64,000 nucleotides of DNA, from contig NZ_CP071139.1 of the NCBI RefSeq assembly GCF_017639205.1, forward strand, positions 2,170,001-2,234,000, given 5' to 3'. The notes under the pieces are model-generated. The model saw nothing but the letters and a program-made list of their open reading frames with translations, did no database searches and had not been told where the DNA came from. A program made the position numbers and the translations under genes. This DNA is from Streptomyces nojiriensis. Lineage in GTDB: Bacteria > Actinomycetota > Actinomycetes > Streptomycetales > Streptomycetaceae. This document shows positions 34,459-42,510 of the stretch, piece after piece; within the stretch, counting starts at the first letter, position 1; the number at the start of each line of letters is the position of its first letter.

Positions 34459-34497
34459 ACGGGCCGTCCCCGCGCTGCTCACGCGGGGACGGCCCGT
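34459..34497 (-). terminator. terminator of the davA-davB unit
   Basis: A 16-bp perfect stem (34459-34474 with 34482-34497, ACGGGCCGTCCCCGCG) and a 7-nt loop lie 20 bp after the stop of the leftward monooxygenase gene. Confidence 0.75.
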
Positions 34498-34516
34498 GGC
34501 CTTGGGACCCGGAGGA

Positions 34517-36214
34517 TCAGTCCTCGGGGAGTTCGACCGGGGCGATGTCGTCGTAGACGTCGCCCGGGCCCGGGTTGGTGGCGTCCGTGGAGCCGCCCAG
34601 GTGGTGCATGACGCCCCAGACGGCGTTGAGGGCGGTCTGGACCGCGCCCTCGGCCCAGCCGGCCGTCCAGGAGATGTCGTCGCCCGCGAGGAAGATGCCT
34701 CGCTTGTCCTCGGGGAGGCGGTCCTGCATGAAGTGGGTGAACAGGCGGCGCTGGTAGCGGTAGTGGCCCGGGAGGTTGGCCTTGAACGCGCCCATGAAGT
34801 AGGGCTCGTCCTCCCAGGAGACGGTGACCGGGTTGCCGATGATGTGACGGCGGATGTCGACCTTGGGGTAGATCTCGCCGAGGGACTTCAGCATGACCTC
34901 CATCCGCTCGTTCGCGGACAGCGGCAGCCACTTGAGGCTGTCGTCGCACCAGGTGTACGAGAGGCAGATGACGGCGGGCTTGTCCGGGCCGTTGTCCAGG
35001 AGGTAGGTGCCGCGGGTCATGCGGTCGGTCAGCGTCATCGACATGACGTCGCGGCCGGTCTCTTCGTCCTTGTCCAGCCAGAACGGCCGGTCGACGGGGA
35101 CGAACAGCTTGGACGACTCCATGTAGTGGGTGCGCTCGATCGCCGTCCAGTGGTCGATCGGGAACAGCGTGTCGTCGCACTCGATCTTCGACAGGAGCAT
35201 CCAGGACTGGGCCGTGAAGATCGCGGCGCGGTACGTGCGGATGTCGCCGGAGGCGTCGGTGACCGTGATGCGGTTGCCGGCCGTGCGGTGCAGACGCGTG
35301 ACCGCCGGACGCGGGGTGCCGTCGTGCAGGGTGGACAGGGAGGTGCCCTGGGCCCAGTGGACGATCTTCTCCGGCTCGCGCTCCCACAGGCGCAGCGGCA
35401 GCTGCTGCGAGCCGCCCACGATGCCGCGGTGGTGGTCGTCGGCCTCGGTGTAGACGACGCGCAGGATCTCCAGGATGGAGTTCGGGAAGTCGGTGTCCCA
35501 GCCGCCGGTGCCGAAGCCGACCTGGCCGAAGATCTCGCGCTTGCGGAAGGACTTGAAGGCCTCCGACTTGCACAGGAAGCCGTAGAAGGTCTCGTCGTCG
35601 AGCTTCTCGACGAGCTTGGCCCAGATCTCGCGGATGCGCGGGACGTCCCGCTCGCGCATCGCGGTGTTCATGTCGGAGAAGTCGGCGCCCTCGTCGAGGC
35701 AGGCGTTCCACGCGGCGGACACGTCGCGGTAGATCTGCGGGAGGTCCGCGATCGTCTCGGCGTAGTGCGTCTCGCCCTTGAGGTCGACGACCGTCGAGGG
35801 GGTGGACTCGGCGAGCGGGTTCGGGAAGGGTTCCGTGACCAGGCCGACGAGGTCGATGTAGTGCTGCAGGGCCGTGGAGGAGGGCGGGAAGCGCATGGCG
35901 CCCATCTCGGCGGTGAGGCCCTCGGTCTCGGCACCCTCGAAGCCGACGGTGCGCAGGCGGCCACCGATCTGGTCGGCCTCGTAGACGACGGGCTTGAGGC
36001 CCATCTTCATCAGCTCGTAGGCCGAGATGATGCCGGACAGCCCGCCGCCGATGACGGCGACCTCGGTGCCGAGTTCGGTCGCCGGTATCTGGCCGAGGCC
36101 GGCCGGGTGGGCGAGGAAGTCGTCGTACGCGTACGGGAAGTCCGGGCCGAACATGGTGATCGGCGGCTGTCCGTCGCTGTGCGGGACGGCGGTGGTGGGC
36201 ACCGTGGACGTCAT
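34517..36214 (-). CDS. davB: L-lysine 2-monooxygenase-like flavin amine oxidase
   Basis: The 565-residue FAD enzyme should convert L-lysine plus O2 to 5-aminovaleramide and CO2. The start region ITMFGPDFPYAYDDFLAHPA and the dinucleotide-binding motif VAVIGGGLSGIISAYELMKM, followed by VVYEADQIGGRLR, closely resemble Pseudomonas DavB as I remember it. So do GQVGFGTGGWDTDFPNS, TLTDRMTRGTYLLDNG and GIFLAGDDISWTAGWAEGAV. Tryptophan 2-monooxygenase (IaaM) is the nearest alternative. The neighbouring 266-residue nitrilase-type amidase, 51 bp upstream in the same unit, fits the DavBA pair and the expected amide product. Confidence 0.85.
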   Translation of the reverse strand: MTSTVPTTAVPHSDGQPPITMFGPDFPYAYDDFLAHPAGLGQIPATELGTEVAVIGGGLSGIISAYELMKMGLKPVVYEADQIGGRLRTVGFEGAETEGLTAEMGAMRFPPSSTALQHYIDLVGLVTEPFPNPLAESTPSTVVDLKGETHYAETIADLPQIYRDVSAAWNACLDEGADFSDMNTAMRERDVPRIREIWAKLVEKLDDETFYGFLCKSEAFKSFRKREIFGQVGFGTGGWDTDFPNSILEILRVVYTEADDHHRGIVGGSQQLPLRLWEREPEKIVHWAQGTSLSTLHDGTPRPAVTRLHRTAGNRITVTDASGDIRTYRAAIFTAQSWMLLSKIECDDTLFPIDHWTAIERTHYMESSKLFVPVDRPFWLDKDEETGRDVMSMTLTDRMTRGTYLLDNGPDKPAVICLSYTWCDDSLKWLPLSANERMEVMLKSLGEIYPKVDIRRHIIGNPVTVSWEDEPYFMGAFKANLPGHYRYQRRLFTHFMQDRLPEDKRGIFLAGDDISWTAGWAEGAVQTALNAVWGVMHHLGGSTDATNPGPGDVYDDIAPVELPED

Positions 36215-36265
36215 GGGGGTACGTCTCCTTGCGGCAGGGCGGCAGGGCTGGGGGAAGAAGGGGAC

Positions 36266-37066
36266 TCAGACGAGGGAGGCGTAGAGCCCGGGGCGGCGGT
36301 CGCGCAGGTAGGGGTTGTTCTCGCGCGAGGCCGACAGCAGCTCGGGGTCGGCCTCGCCGAACACCAGCTCCTCGCCGCGGCCGGCCCGGGTCCGGGTGAC
36401 CCCGTCGGGGCTCGCCAGGCAGCTGAGTCCGACGAACTCGAACTCGCCTTCCGGGCCGGTGCGGTTGACGTACGCGATGTACATCTGGTTCTCGAAGGCC
36501 CGTACGGGCACGAGCTGTTCGGCGACGAACTGGAACGGGTGCATCTGTGCGGTCGGCACCAGGAGGAGGTCGGTGCCGGCGAGCGCGTGCGCCCGGACGT
36601 TCTCGGGGAACTCCACGTCGTAGCAGATCATGATGCCGATGCGGAGGCCGTTCAGGTCCGCCTGGACGACGGGGGTGTCGCCGGGGGTGAAGGCGTCCTG
36701 TTCGAAGCAGCCGAAGAGGTGGGTCTTGCGGTAGTTCGCCAGCGCCGCGCCGTCGGGGCCGATGAGCTGGGCGGCGTTGTAGACGACGCCGTCCGCGCCC
36801 TCCGGGTAGCCGTACAGGACGGCGATCCCGTGGCGGCGGGCGATCTCGCCGATGGCCTGGGCGGAGGCGCCGTCGGCGGCCTCGGCGAGGCCGGGGATGT
36901 CCTGGAGGTCCAGCGCGTAGCCGGTCAGGAACATCTCCGAGGTCACGAGGAGCCCGGCCCCGCTCTGTGCGGCGCGCGCCGCTGCCTCGTCGAGCGCCTT
37001 GAGGTTCTCGGCGGTGTCGCCGAGAACGCCGGAGCTCTGGAGGAGGGCGGTGCGCAGCGGGGGCAT
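36266..37066 (-). CDS. davA: 5-aminovaleramidase-like carbon-nitrogen hydrolase
   Basis: The 266-residue nitrilase-superfamily amidase should hydrolyse 5-aminovaleramide to 5-aminovalerate and ammonia. The catalytic triad is visible: Glu in LLVTSEMFLTGY, Lys in NYRKTHLFGCFE and Cys in IGIMICYDVEFPENVR. The length equals that of DavA. It is the first gene of the two-gene unit with the monooxygenase. The upstream region holds three TTGCG motifs shared with the permease promoter. The next pathway genes (aminotransferase davT, dehydrogenase davD) are not in the window. Confidence 0.82.
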   Translation of the reverse strand: MPPLRTALLQSSGVLGDTAENLKALDEAAARAAQSGAGLLVTSEMFLTGYALDLQDIPGLAEAADGASAQAIGEIARRHGIAVLYGYPEGADGVVYNAAQLIGPDGAALANYRKTHLFGCFEQDAFTPGDTPVVQADLNGLRIGIMICYDVEFPENVRAHALAGTDLLLVPTAQMHPFQFVAEQLVPVRAFENQMYIAYVNRTGPEGEFEFVGLSCLASPDGVTRTRAGRGEELVFGEADPELLSASRENNPYLRDRRPGLYASLV

Positions 37067-37138
37067 GGGCTACCTCTGTGACAGGCGGGGAGGGGGTCAT
37101 AAAACGGTACGTTCGCGCGTTCGATCCGGGCAAGCCGT

Positions 37139-37201
37139 GAGCGTTGCGCTCCGCGCATCGATTCGTTGCGTGTTAGGCGACCGACGCGGCGATTCGTTGC
37201 G
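37139..37201 (-). promoter_or_regulatory. three phased TTGCG boxes upstream of the dav genes
   Basis: GAGCGTTGCG (37139-37148), GATTCGTTGCG (37160-37170) and GATTCGTTGCG (37191-37201) end 22 and 31 bp apart, about two and three helical turns. They lie 73-135 bp upstream of the davA-like start. The same motif with the same spacing occurs before the permease gene at 40931-40991. An Lrp/AsnC protein encoded nearby is the likely reader. Confidence 0.6.
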
Positions 37202-37266
37202 CGGGTGCCCCGGGCCCCCTTCGTGGGCCCCGTACGACTCCTGCTGTGACCCGTGCCGCGCCCCTG

Positions 37267-37665
37267 CTACGAGCTCGCGCGGAAGGCCGGGTGGGCGGCC
37301 AGGAAGCGCAGGTCGTCGAGGATGTCGGGGGTGTGGTCGGAGACGACGCGGCCGCTCCAGGTGTCGACGAGCGCCGGGACGGTGAGGGCGCCGTCGAAGT
37401 GGTGGCCGGTGGCCTCGTAGGCCAGCCGCAGCGCGGTGTACTCGGCCGCCCGGGGCTCCGTACCGAGGACGGTGGCGGTGATCGAGCGGTCCAGGCCCAG
37501 CGCGGCGAGGGCGGCGGTGACCTGCTGCGAGAGGAGACAGCCGGCGCGGAGGTAGAGGTGGTAGCGGTGCGGTACGGGTGAGAAGCCGGCTCCGATGCGG
37601 CCGCGCGGGGCGGGCGCCGGGACGGTGCGGGGCAGCGGGGTGCGGGGCAGGACGGTGTGCGACAT
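37267..37665 (-). CDS. short glutathione-transferase-like protein (N-terminal domain only)
   Basis: The 132-residue product matches only the thioredoxin-like N-terminal part of Xi-class glutathione transferases (glutathionyl-hydroquinone reductases). The segments are SPVPHRYHLYLRAGCLLSQQ, LTVPALVDTWSGRVVSDHTP and DILDDLRFLA. The usual CPWAHR active site is replaced by GCLLSQQ, which keeps a cysteine. The large helical C-terminal domain is missing and the frame ends cleanly, so this is a stand-alone short form and not obviously a fresh truncation. A leader-peptide gene lies 87 bp upstream. Actinobacteria lack glutathione, so a mycothiol-related or thiol-sensing role is possible. Confidence 0.6.
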   Translation of the reverse strand: MSHTVLPRTPLPRTVPAPAPRGRIGAGFSPVPHRYHLYLRAGCLLSQQVTAALAALGLDRSITATVLGTEPRAAEYTALRLAYEATGHHFDGALTVPALVDTWSGRVVSDHTPDILDDLRFLAAHPAFRASS

Positions 37666-37752
37666 GACTCTCCTGGGGTGGAGGACAACACGGCTGGGCT
37701 CCGGGCGGCGCGGTGCGCGCGCCCGGTCCGGGTCACTCGTCTCTGAGAGGGG

Positions 37753-37875
37753 TCAGCCGCGCGGGCCGAACGCGCTGCACACCCGCAGGAGGTCGATGTG
37801 CAGGCGCCGGGTGAGCCACCAGCGCCGGAGGGTCCGGGTCCGCGTGTCCGTGTCCGTCGTCCGGTCCGTGTCCAC
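37753..37875 (-). CDS. putative leader peptide, RRLHIDLLRVCSAF type (about 40 aa)
   Basis: On the minus strand a short frame from GTG 37873-37875 to TGA 37753-37755 ends in TRRLHIDLLRVCSAFGPRG. Streptomyces genomes have many tiny ORFs with an RLHIDL-RV core, annotated as leader peptides, often ahead of sulfur or thiol genes. The Cys near the end could sense cysteine supply. The exact start is uncertain because a Thr/Asp/Arg-rich extension precedes the conserved core. It precedes the glutathione-transferase-like gene. Confidence 0.6.
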   Translation of the reverse strand: MDTDRTTDTDTRTRTLRRWWLTRRLHIDLLRVCSAFGPRG

Positions 37876-38048
37876 CGCCGCCCACCCCCGTCCTGTCCTC
37901 GGCCGCCCCCGTCCGGTGCTGGTTAGGCTTCCGGTGGCGGGCGTTGTCCGTCATGGCCGTCCCCCGCAGTCTCGTGGCGGCGCCCGGGGCCGTCAAGAAG
38001 GCGGTCACCACCCGGACGCCGTCGCCCCACGGAAGGAGTTGCGCACCC

Positions 38049-38771
38049 ATGTCCCCCGAGAGCGGCACGCTGTGCGGCAGTGAAGTGCTCGACGAAGTGC
38101 TCGACAATCCGGTCTGGGCCGCGCTGACCGGGCCGCACCGTGAGTTCGCCGAGTTCGGGCCCGCGGGTCTGGCGGCCCGCTACACGCTGGACACGTCCCC
38201 GTTCTCGGCGCTCGCCGATCCGCAGGACCCGCGGGCGTGGGCGGACCTGGCCGCGCTGGCCGGTCCCGGGCAGGAGGTCTGGGTGACCGGGCTGCTGACC
38301 CCGCCGCCGGGGTGGCAGACGCTGGTGACGGTTCCGGGCGTGCAGCTGGACGGGCGGGCGGTACGGGCCGGGGCCGCGCCGGAGGCGGTGCCGCTGGGGC
38401 TCGCGGACGTACCGGAGATGCTGGAGCTGGTGGGGCTGACCAAGCCCGGCCCGTTCCTGGACCGGACGGTCGAGCTGGGCACGTACCTCGGGATCCGGCA
38501 CGAGGGCCGGCTGGTCGCGATGGCCGGGGAGCGGATGCGGCCGGCGGGCTGGTCGGAGATCAGCGCGGTGTGCACCCACCCGGACCACCGGGGCCGGGGC
38601 CTGGCGGCCCGGCTGATACGCGCGGTGGCGGCGGAGGTCCGTGAGCGCGGGGAGCGCCCGTTCCTGCACGCGGCGGCGGCCAATACGGGGGCCGTGCGGC
38701 TCTACGAGTCGATGGGCTTCACGCTGCGCCGCAGCCCGCTCTTCCTGGGCGTCCGCACCCCTGCGGCCTAG
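38049..38771 (+). CDS. GNAT family N-acetyltransferase (FR47-like)
   Basis: The 240-residue product starts at ATG 38049, with GGAAGGAG 11 nt upstream. The C-terminal half is a GNAT domain. The acetyl-CoA-binding motif is VCTHPDHRGRGLAARLIRAV, preceded by YLGIRHEGRLVAMAGERMRP, and AAANTGAVRLYESMGFTLRR is motif B. The N-terminal half is the FR47-type extension. The acceptor is unknown. Its stop overlaps the stop of the convergent Lrp gene by 4 bp (CTAG, 38768-38771). Confidence 0.9.
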   Translation: MSPESGTLCGSEVLDEVLDNPVWAALTGPHREFAEFGPAGLAARYTLDTSPFSALADPQDPRAWADLAALAGPGQEVWVTGLLTPPPGWQTLVTVPGVQLDGRAVRAGAAPEAVPLGLADVPEMLELVGLTKPGPFLDRTVELGTYLGIRHEGRLVAMAGERMRPAGWSEISAVCTHPDHRGRGLAARLIRAVAAEVRERGERPFLHAAAANTGAVRLYESMGFTLRRSPLFLGVRTPAA

Positions 38772-39223
38772 GCCGGCGCGCCGGAGGTGAAGCGGCGCAG
38801 GAGCGGGGAGAGGACGAGTACCGACTTGGTGCGTTCCACGAACGGCTCGCCCGCGATGCGTTCCAGGACCCGCTCGAAGTGGCGCATGTCGGAGGCGAAG
38901 ACCTGGACGAGGGCGTCCGCGTCGCCGGTGACGGTCGACGCGGACACCACCTCGGGGTACCTCTCCAGTCCTCGCCGGATGTCGTCCGGCGAGGTGTTGT
39001 GCCGACAGTAGATCTCGATGAAGCCCTCGGTCTCCCAGCCCATGGCGGCCGGGTCCACGCGGACGGTGAAGCCGGTGATGGCGCCTTCGGCGCGCAGCCG
39101 GTCCACGCGCCGCTTGACGGCGGGCGCGGAGAGCCCGACCTCGGAGCCGATGTCCGCGTAGGAGCGGCGGGCGTCCTCGGCGAGGGCGTGCACGATGCGT
39201 TCGTCGAGATCGTTCAGTCGCAC
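38768..39223 (-). CDS. Lrp/AsnC family transcriptional regulator
   Basis: The 151-residue protein has an N-terminal HTH (LNDLDERIVHALAEDARRSY, ADIGSEVGLSAPAVKRRVDR) and a C-terminal RAM ligand-binding domain (about 65-145; GFTVRVDPAAMGWETEGFIE, ASTVTGDADALVQVFASD). These regulators sense amino acids. It lies 10 bp downstream of the amino-acid permease gene and is co-transcribed. With the davBA genes 1.5 kb away, lysine or a lysine product is the obvious candidate ligand, by inference. Confidence 0.92.
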   Translation of the reverse strand: MRLNDLDERIVHALAEDARRSYADIGSEVGLSAPAVKRRVDRLRAEGAITGFTVRVDPAAMGWETEGFIEIYCRHNTSPDDIRRGLERYPEVVSASTVTGDADALVQVFASDMRHFERVLERIAGEPFVERTKSVLVLSPLLRRFTSGAPA

Positions 39224-39233
39224 GGGGGGTGAA

Positions 39234-40742
39234 TCACTTCTGTTCAGCGGCCTCCGCGGCCGGGACGGCCGGGGCGGCCACAGTGGCCAGGCTGGAGCGG
39301 CGCATGCCGTAGAAGAAGTAGATCACGAGCCCGACGGCCATCCAGCCACCGAAGACCAGCCAGGTGATTCCGGGCAGCTCCGTCATCAGGTAGGCGCAGA
39401 GGAGGAAGCCGATGATCGGGGTGACCGGGAAGAGCGCGACCTTGAAGGTGCGGTTCATCTCCGGGCGGGTCTTGCGCAGGATGATGACGGCCACGTTGAC
39501 CAGGGCGAACGCGAAGAGCGTGCCGATGCTGGTGGCGTTCGCCAGCTCACCCAGCGGGATGAAGGCGGCGAGCAGCCCGCAGAAGAGGCAGACGATGATC
39601 GTGTTGACGCGGGGGGTGCCGGACTTCGGGTCGACCTTGGCGAAGGCCTTGGGCATCAGGCCGTCGCGGGACATGGCGAAGAGGATGCGGGTCTGGCCGT
39701 AGAGGACGGCGAAGACGACGCTGGCGATGGCGACGACGGCGCCCGCGGCGAGGATGACGCTCCAGAAGGAGTGTCCGGTGACGTTCTCCATGATCTGGGC
39801 CAGGGCGGCCTCGCTGCCCTCGAACTCCTGCCACGGCATGGCGCCGACGGCGACCAGGGCGACGAGGCAGTAGATCGCGGTGACGATGGCGAGCGAGAGC
39901 ATGATCGCGCGCGGCAGGTCCTTCTTCGGGTTCTTGGCTTCCTCACCGGCGGTGGAGGCGGCGTCGAAGCCGATGTACGAGAAGAACAGCATGGAGGCGG
40001 CGGTGCTGATGGCGGTGACGCCGAGCGGGGCGAGCGGGGTGTAGTTGCCGGCCTTGATGCCCATGAAGCCGATGACGCAGAAGAGCACCAGCGTGACGAT
40101 CTTGACGCCGACCATGATCGAGTTGATCCGGGCGCTCTCCTTGGCCCCGCGGAGCAGGAAGACCATGCAGAGCAGGACGACGACCAGGGCGGGCATGTTG
40201 ATGTAGCCGCCCTCGCCCAGCGGGGCGGAGAAGCCCTCGGGGATGGTGAAGCCGAGGGTGCCGTCGAGCAGCTCGTTGAGGTACTGGCCCCAGCCGACGG
40301 CGACGGCCGCGACGGAGACGCCGTACTCCAGGACGAGGCACCAGCCGCAGACCCAGGCTATGAGCTCGCCCATGGTGGCGTAGGCGTAGGAGTACGAGGA
40401 GCCGGAGACGGGGATCGAGCCCGCGAGCTCGGCGTAGGAGAGCGCCGAGAAGAGCGCGGTCAGGCCCGCGACGATGAAGGCGATGAAGACCGCGGGGCCG
40501 GCGATCGGGGTGGCCTCGCCGAGGACGACGAAGATGCCGGTGCCCAGGGTCGCGCCGATGCTGATCATGGTCAGCTGCCACATGGTGAGCGACCGCTTGA
40601 GCGCGCCGCCCTCACCCTGGCCGCCCTCGGAGACCAACTGCTCCACCGGCTTGCGGCGGAGCAGCGGGTTGACGGGCCTGCGGGCCTCGGAAGCGAGCGG
40701 TGGCGCCTGGCCGTGGTCGAGCACGAGGGGACTCCTTGTCAC
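39234..40742 (-). CDS. APC-family (cationic) amino-acid permease
   Basis: This 502-residue permease has about 13 helices in the CAT-type arrangement (YfnA/CAT group). A hydrophilic N-terminus of 45 residues ends in SLTMWQLTMISIGATLGTGI, the helix-1 GxG motif. LSYAELAGSIPVSGSSYSYA and FFSYIGFDAASTAGEEAKNP are further family signatures. CAT-type members carry lysine and arginine, which agrees with the adjacent Lrp gene and the nearby lysine monooxygenase. A preference for branched-chain amino acids cannot be excluded. Confidence 0.9.
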   Translation of the reverse strand: MTRSPLVLDHGQAPPLASEARRPVNPLLRRKPVEQLVSEGGQGEGGALKRSLTMWQLTMISIGATLGTGIFVVLGEATPIAGPAVFIAFIVAGLTALFSALSYAELAGSIPVSGSSYSYAYATMGELIAWVCGWCLVLEYGVSVAAVAVGWGQYLNELLDGTLGFTIPEGFSAPLGEGGYINMPALVVVLLCMVFLLRGAKESARINSIMVGVKIVTLVLFCVIGFMGIKAGNYTPLAPLGVTAISTAASMLFFSYIGFDAASTAGEEAKNPKKDLPRAIMLSLAIVTAIYCLVALVAVGAMPWQEFEGSEAALAQIMENVTGHSFWSVILAAGAVVAIASVVFAVLYGQTRILFAMSRDGLMPKAFAKVDPKSGTPRVNTIIVCLFCGLLAAFIPLGELANATSIGTLFAFALVNVAVIILRKTRPEMNRTFKVALFPVTPIIGFLLCAYLMTELPGITWLVFGGWMAVGLVIYFFYGMRRSSLATVAAPAVPAAEAAEQK

Positions 40743-40930
40743 TGCGGATCGGGGAGGTCAGGGGGAGGCGTCGACCGCGACGATCCGGAGCAGGGCAGGG
40801 CCCGTCGAAAGAAGGGTCTGCTCATGGGGGGACCGCCGAGCAGGCGATCCGCGCCACTCCACGTACAGCGAGTGAGCCTACGAGCTGAGTGATACCGCCC
40901 GTAATGGACCATCCTTGCACATTGACGCAC

Positions 40931-40991
40931 GATCGTTGCGCGGATCGGTCACTGACAGTCGTTTGTTGCGTAGGGATGATCGATCGCTGCG
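40931..40991 (-). promoter_or_regulatory. three phased TTGCG boxes upstream of the permease
   Basis: GATCGTTGCG (40931-40940), CGTTTGTTGCG (40960-40970) and GATCGCTGCG (40982-40991) end 30 and 21 bp apart. The first overlaps CGCACGATCGTTGCG, a near-palindrome. They lie 190-250 bp upstream of the permease start. Motif and spacing mirror those upstream of the davA-like gene, so both units may belong to one Lrp/AsnC regulon. Confidence 0.6.
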
Positions 40992-41116
40992 CAGGCCACC
41001 TCGACCCCCGCTTATTGACACTTCGTCAGATCTGCCGCAGCGTGCCGCCATGGATCCGGACGTGCGCCCCGCGGACCGGCCCGGCCGGGACCCCGGCCGG
41101 GCCGCCGGGGGCCGGC

Positions 41117-41266
41117 AGCGTGGCATTGGTCCGCTCCGCGGCGGTGGAACCGGGCCCGAGCGGGGTACGGGTGAACGCGGTGGCACCGGGGGCGGTGCGG
41201 CCCCCGCCGGCCGCCGCCCCGCCGGGCCGGGGCGGACACCCGGGGTGGGCGGCGGGGTCGGCGTGA
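41117..41266 (+). pseudogene. fragment of a short-chain dehydrogenase gene
   Basis: In one forward frame the bases encode SVALVRSAAVEPGPSGVRVN followed by AVAPGAVRPP. This is the well-known SDR segment after the active site (VRSLAVELGPSGVRVNAVAPG in typical members). No Rossmann start or YxxxK lies upstream, and the frame ends after a Pro/Gly-rich run, so it is a remnant of a deleted gene. The resemblance covers only about 28 residues. Confidence 0.45.
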
Positions 41267-41297
41267 GGTTCCCGTACCCGACGATCGGAGGCGACCA

Positions 41298-42392
41298 GTG
41301 ATACCAGCGGGTCCAGTGGGACCAGTGGGACCAGCGGGGCTGGAAGGACCAGGGCTGCCGACGTGGTCGACGGGGCTGCAGCGCCACCCGGACGAGCCGA
41401 CACCCTGGCAGGACGCGCTGCCCTTCCTTCGCGGAGTCGCCTGGCTGGACCGGGGGCGGCCGGTCCGCGCCGATCCGGCCGACACCATGCGGCTGCCCTG
41501 GGACACCGGCGAGCGCTCCACCCTGCCCATCGGCGTCCGGCTGGAGTTCACCACCGAGACCGCGCGGGCGGTCGAGGTCCGCTACCGGGCGACCGTGCCC
41601 GGCCCCACCGACGCCCTGCGCGACCTCGCGCACGGCTTCGCGCTGTGGGACCGGCACGGGGTGGTCGCCGAGGTGTTCACCGACCCGGCCGCGGAGGCCG
41701 TCGTACGGATCGACCTGGGCGGCGGGACCGGCCCCTTCACCATCCACCCGCCCGAGACCCAGTCTCCGCTGATCCTCGGACTGCGCGGGATCGGCGGCAC
41801 GCTCGCCCCCGCGCCGCCCGCCCCGCGCTGGGTGGTGCACGGCGACTCCATCACCGAGGGCTGGTGGTCCACCCGCCCCGCGCACGGCTGGCCCGCCGTC
41901 ACCGGCCGGGCGCTCGGCTGGGACACCGTCAACCTCGGCTACGCGGGCGCCGCGCGCGGTGAGCTGACCACCGCCGAGCAGCTCGCGGGCCTGCCCGCCG
42001 ATGTCCTCACGCTCGCCTTCGGCACCAACTGCTGGTCCCGGGTGCCCTTTTCGGCTCCCCTGCTGTACGAGACCACGCGCGCGTTCCTCGAACTGGTCCG
42101 CCAGGGGCACCCGCGGACGCCGATCCTGCTGGTCTCCCCCGTCCTGCGGCCCGACGCCGAGCGCACCCCGAACAAGCTCGGCGCCACCCTCGGCGCCCTG
42201 CGGGACGCGATGGAGCGCGCCGCCCGGGACCGGATGGCCGCGGGGGACGACCGGCTCGCCGTGCTCCCGGGCCGTGACCTGCTCGGTCCCGAACACCTGG
42301 CGGACGGGCTGCATCCCAACGACAGCGGACACCAGGTGCTCGGCCTCGCTGTGGCCACGGCTCTGCGGCGCAGCGGGTTCGGCATCGGGTGA
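41298..42392 (+). CDS. SGNH/GDSL-type hydrolase
   Basis: The 364-residue product starts at GTG 41298 behind GGAGG (41287-41291). Residues 1-20 contain a short collagen-like run (GPVGPVGPAGLEGP). A beta-sandwich domain follows (to about 175), then an SGNH domain. The SGNH domain has block I VVHGDSITEGWW with the nucleophile Ser, block III FGTNCWS with the Asn, and the Asp-His pair in DGLHPNDSGHQ. It probably acts as an esterase or deacetylase on a polysaccharide or lipid. There is no signal peptide. Confidence 0.87.
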   Translation: MIPAGPVGPVGPAGLEGPGLPTWSTGLQRHPDEPTPWQDALPFLRGVAWLDRGRPVRADPADTMRLPWDTGERSTLPIGVRLEFTTETARAVEVRYRATVPGPTDALRDLAHGFALWDRHGVVAEVFTDPAAEAVVRIDLGGGTGPFTIHPPETQSPLILGLRGIGGTLAPAPPAPRWVVHGDSITEGWWSTRPAHGWPAVTGRALGWDTVNLGYAGAARGELTTAEQLAGLPADVLTLAFGTNCWSRVPFSAPLLYETTRAFLELVRQGHPRTPILLVSPVLRPDAERTPNKLGATLGALRDAMERAARDRMAAGDDRLAVLPGRDLLGPEHLADGLHPNDSGHQVLGLAVATALRRSGFGIG

Positions 42393-42510
42393 GTGAAACA
42401 GCCCACACCGGACAAGGTGAACAGATCTCCCCCACCGCGGCGTGTCCTGGGCAGAGTTGACGCCATCACGGTGGCGGACGCGAAGGACACCACGAGTGGG
42501 AGAGATCAAG

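Noticed and set aside
40889..41301. A second intact gene between permease and SGNH hydrolase (two overlapping open frames)
   Set aside because: One frame holds only a short SDR remnant and the other is Gly/Arg/Pro-rich without a family. Both cross the regulatory region of the permease.
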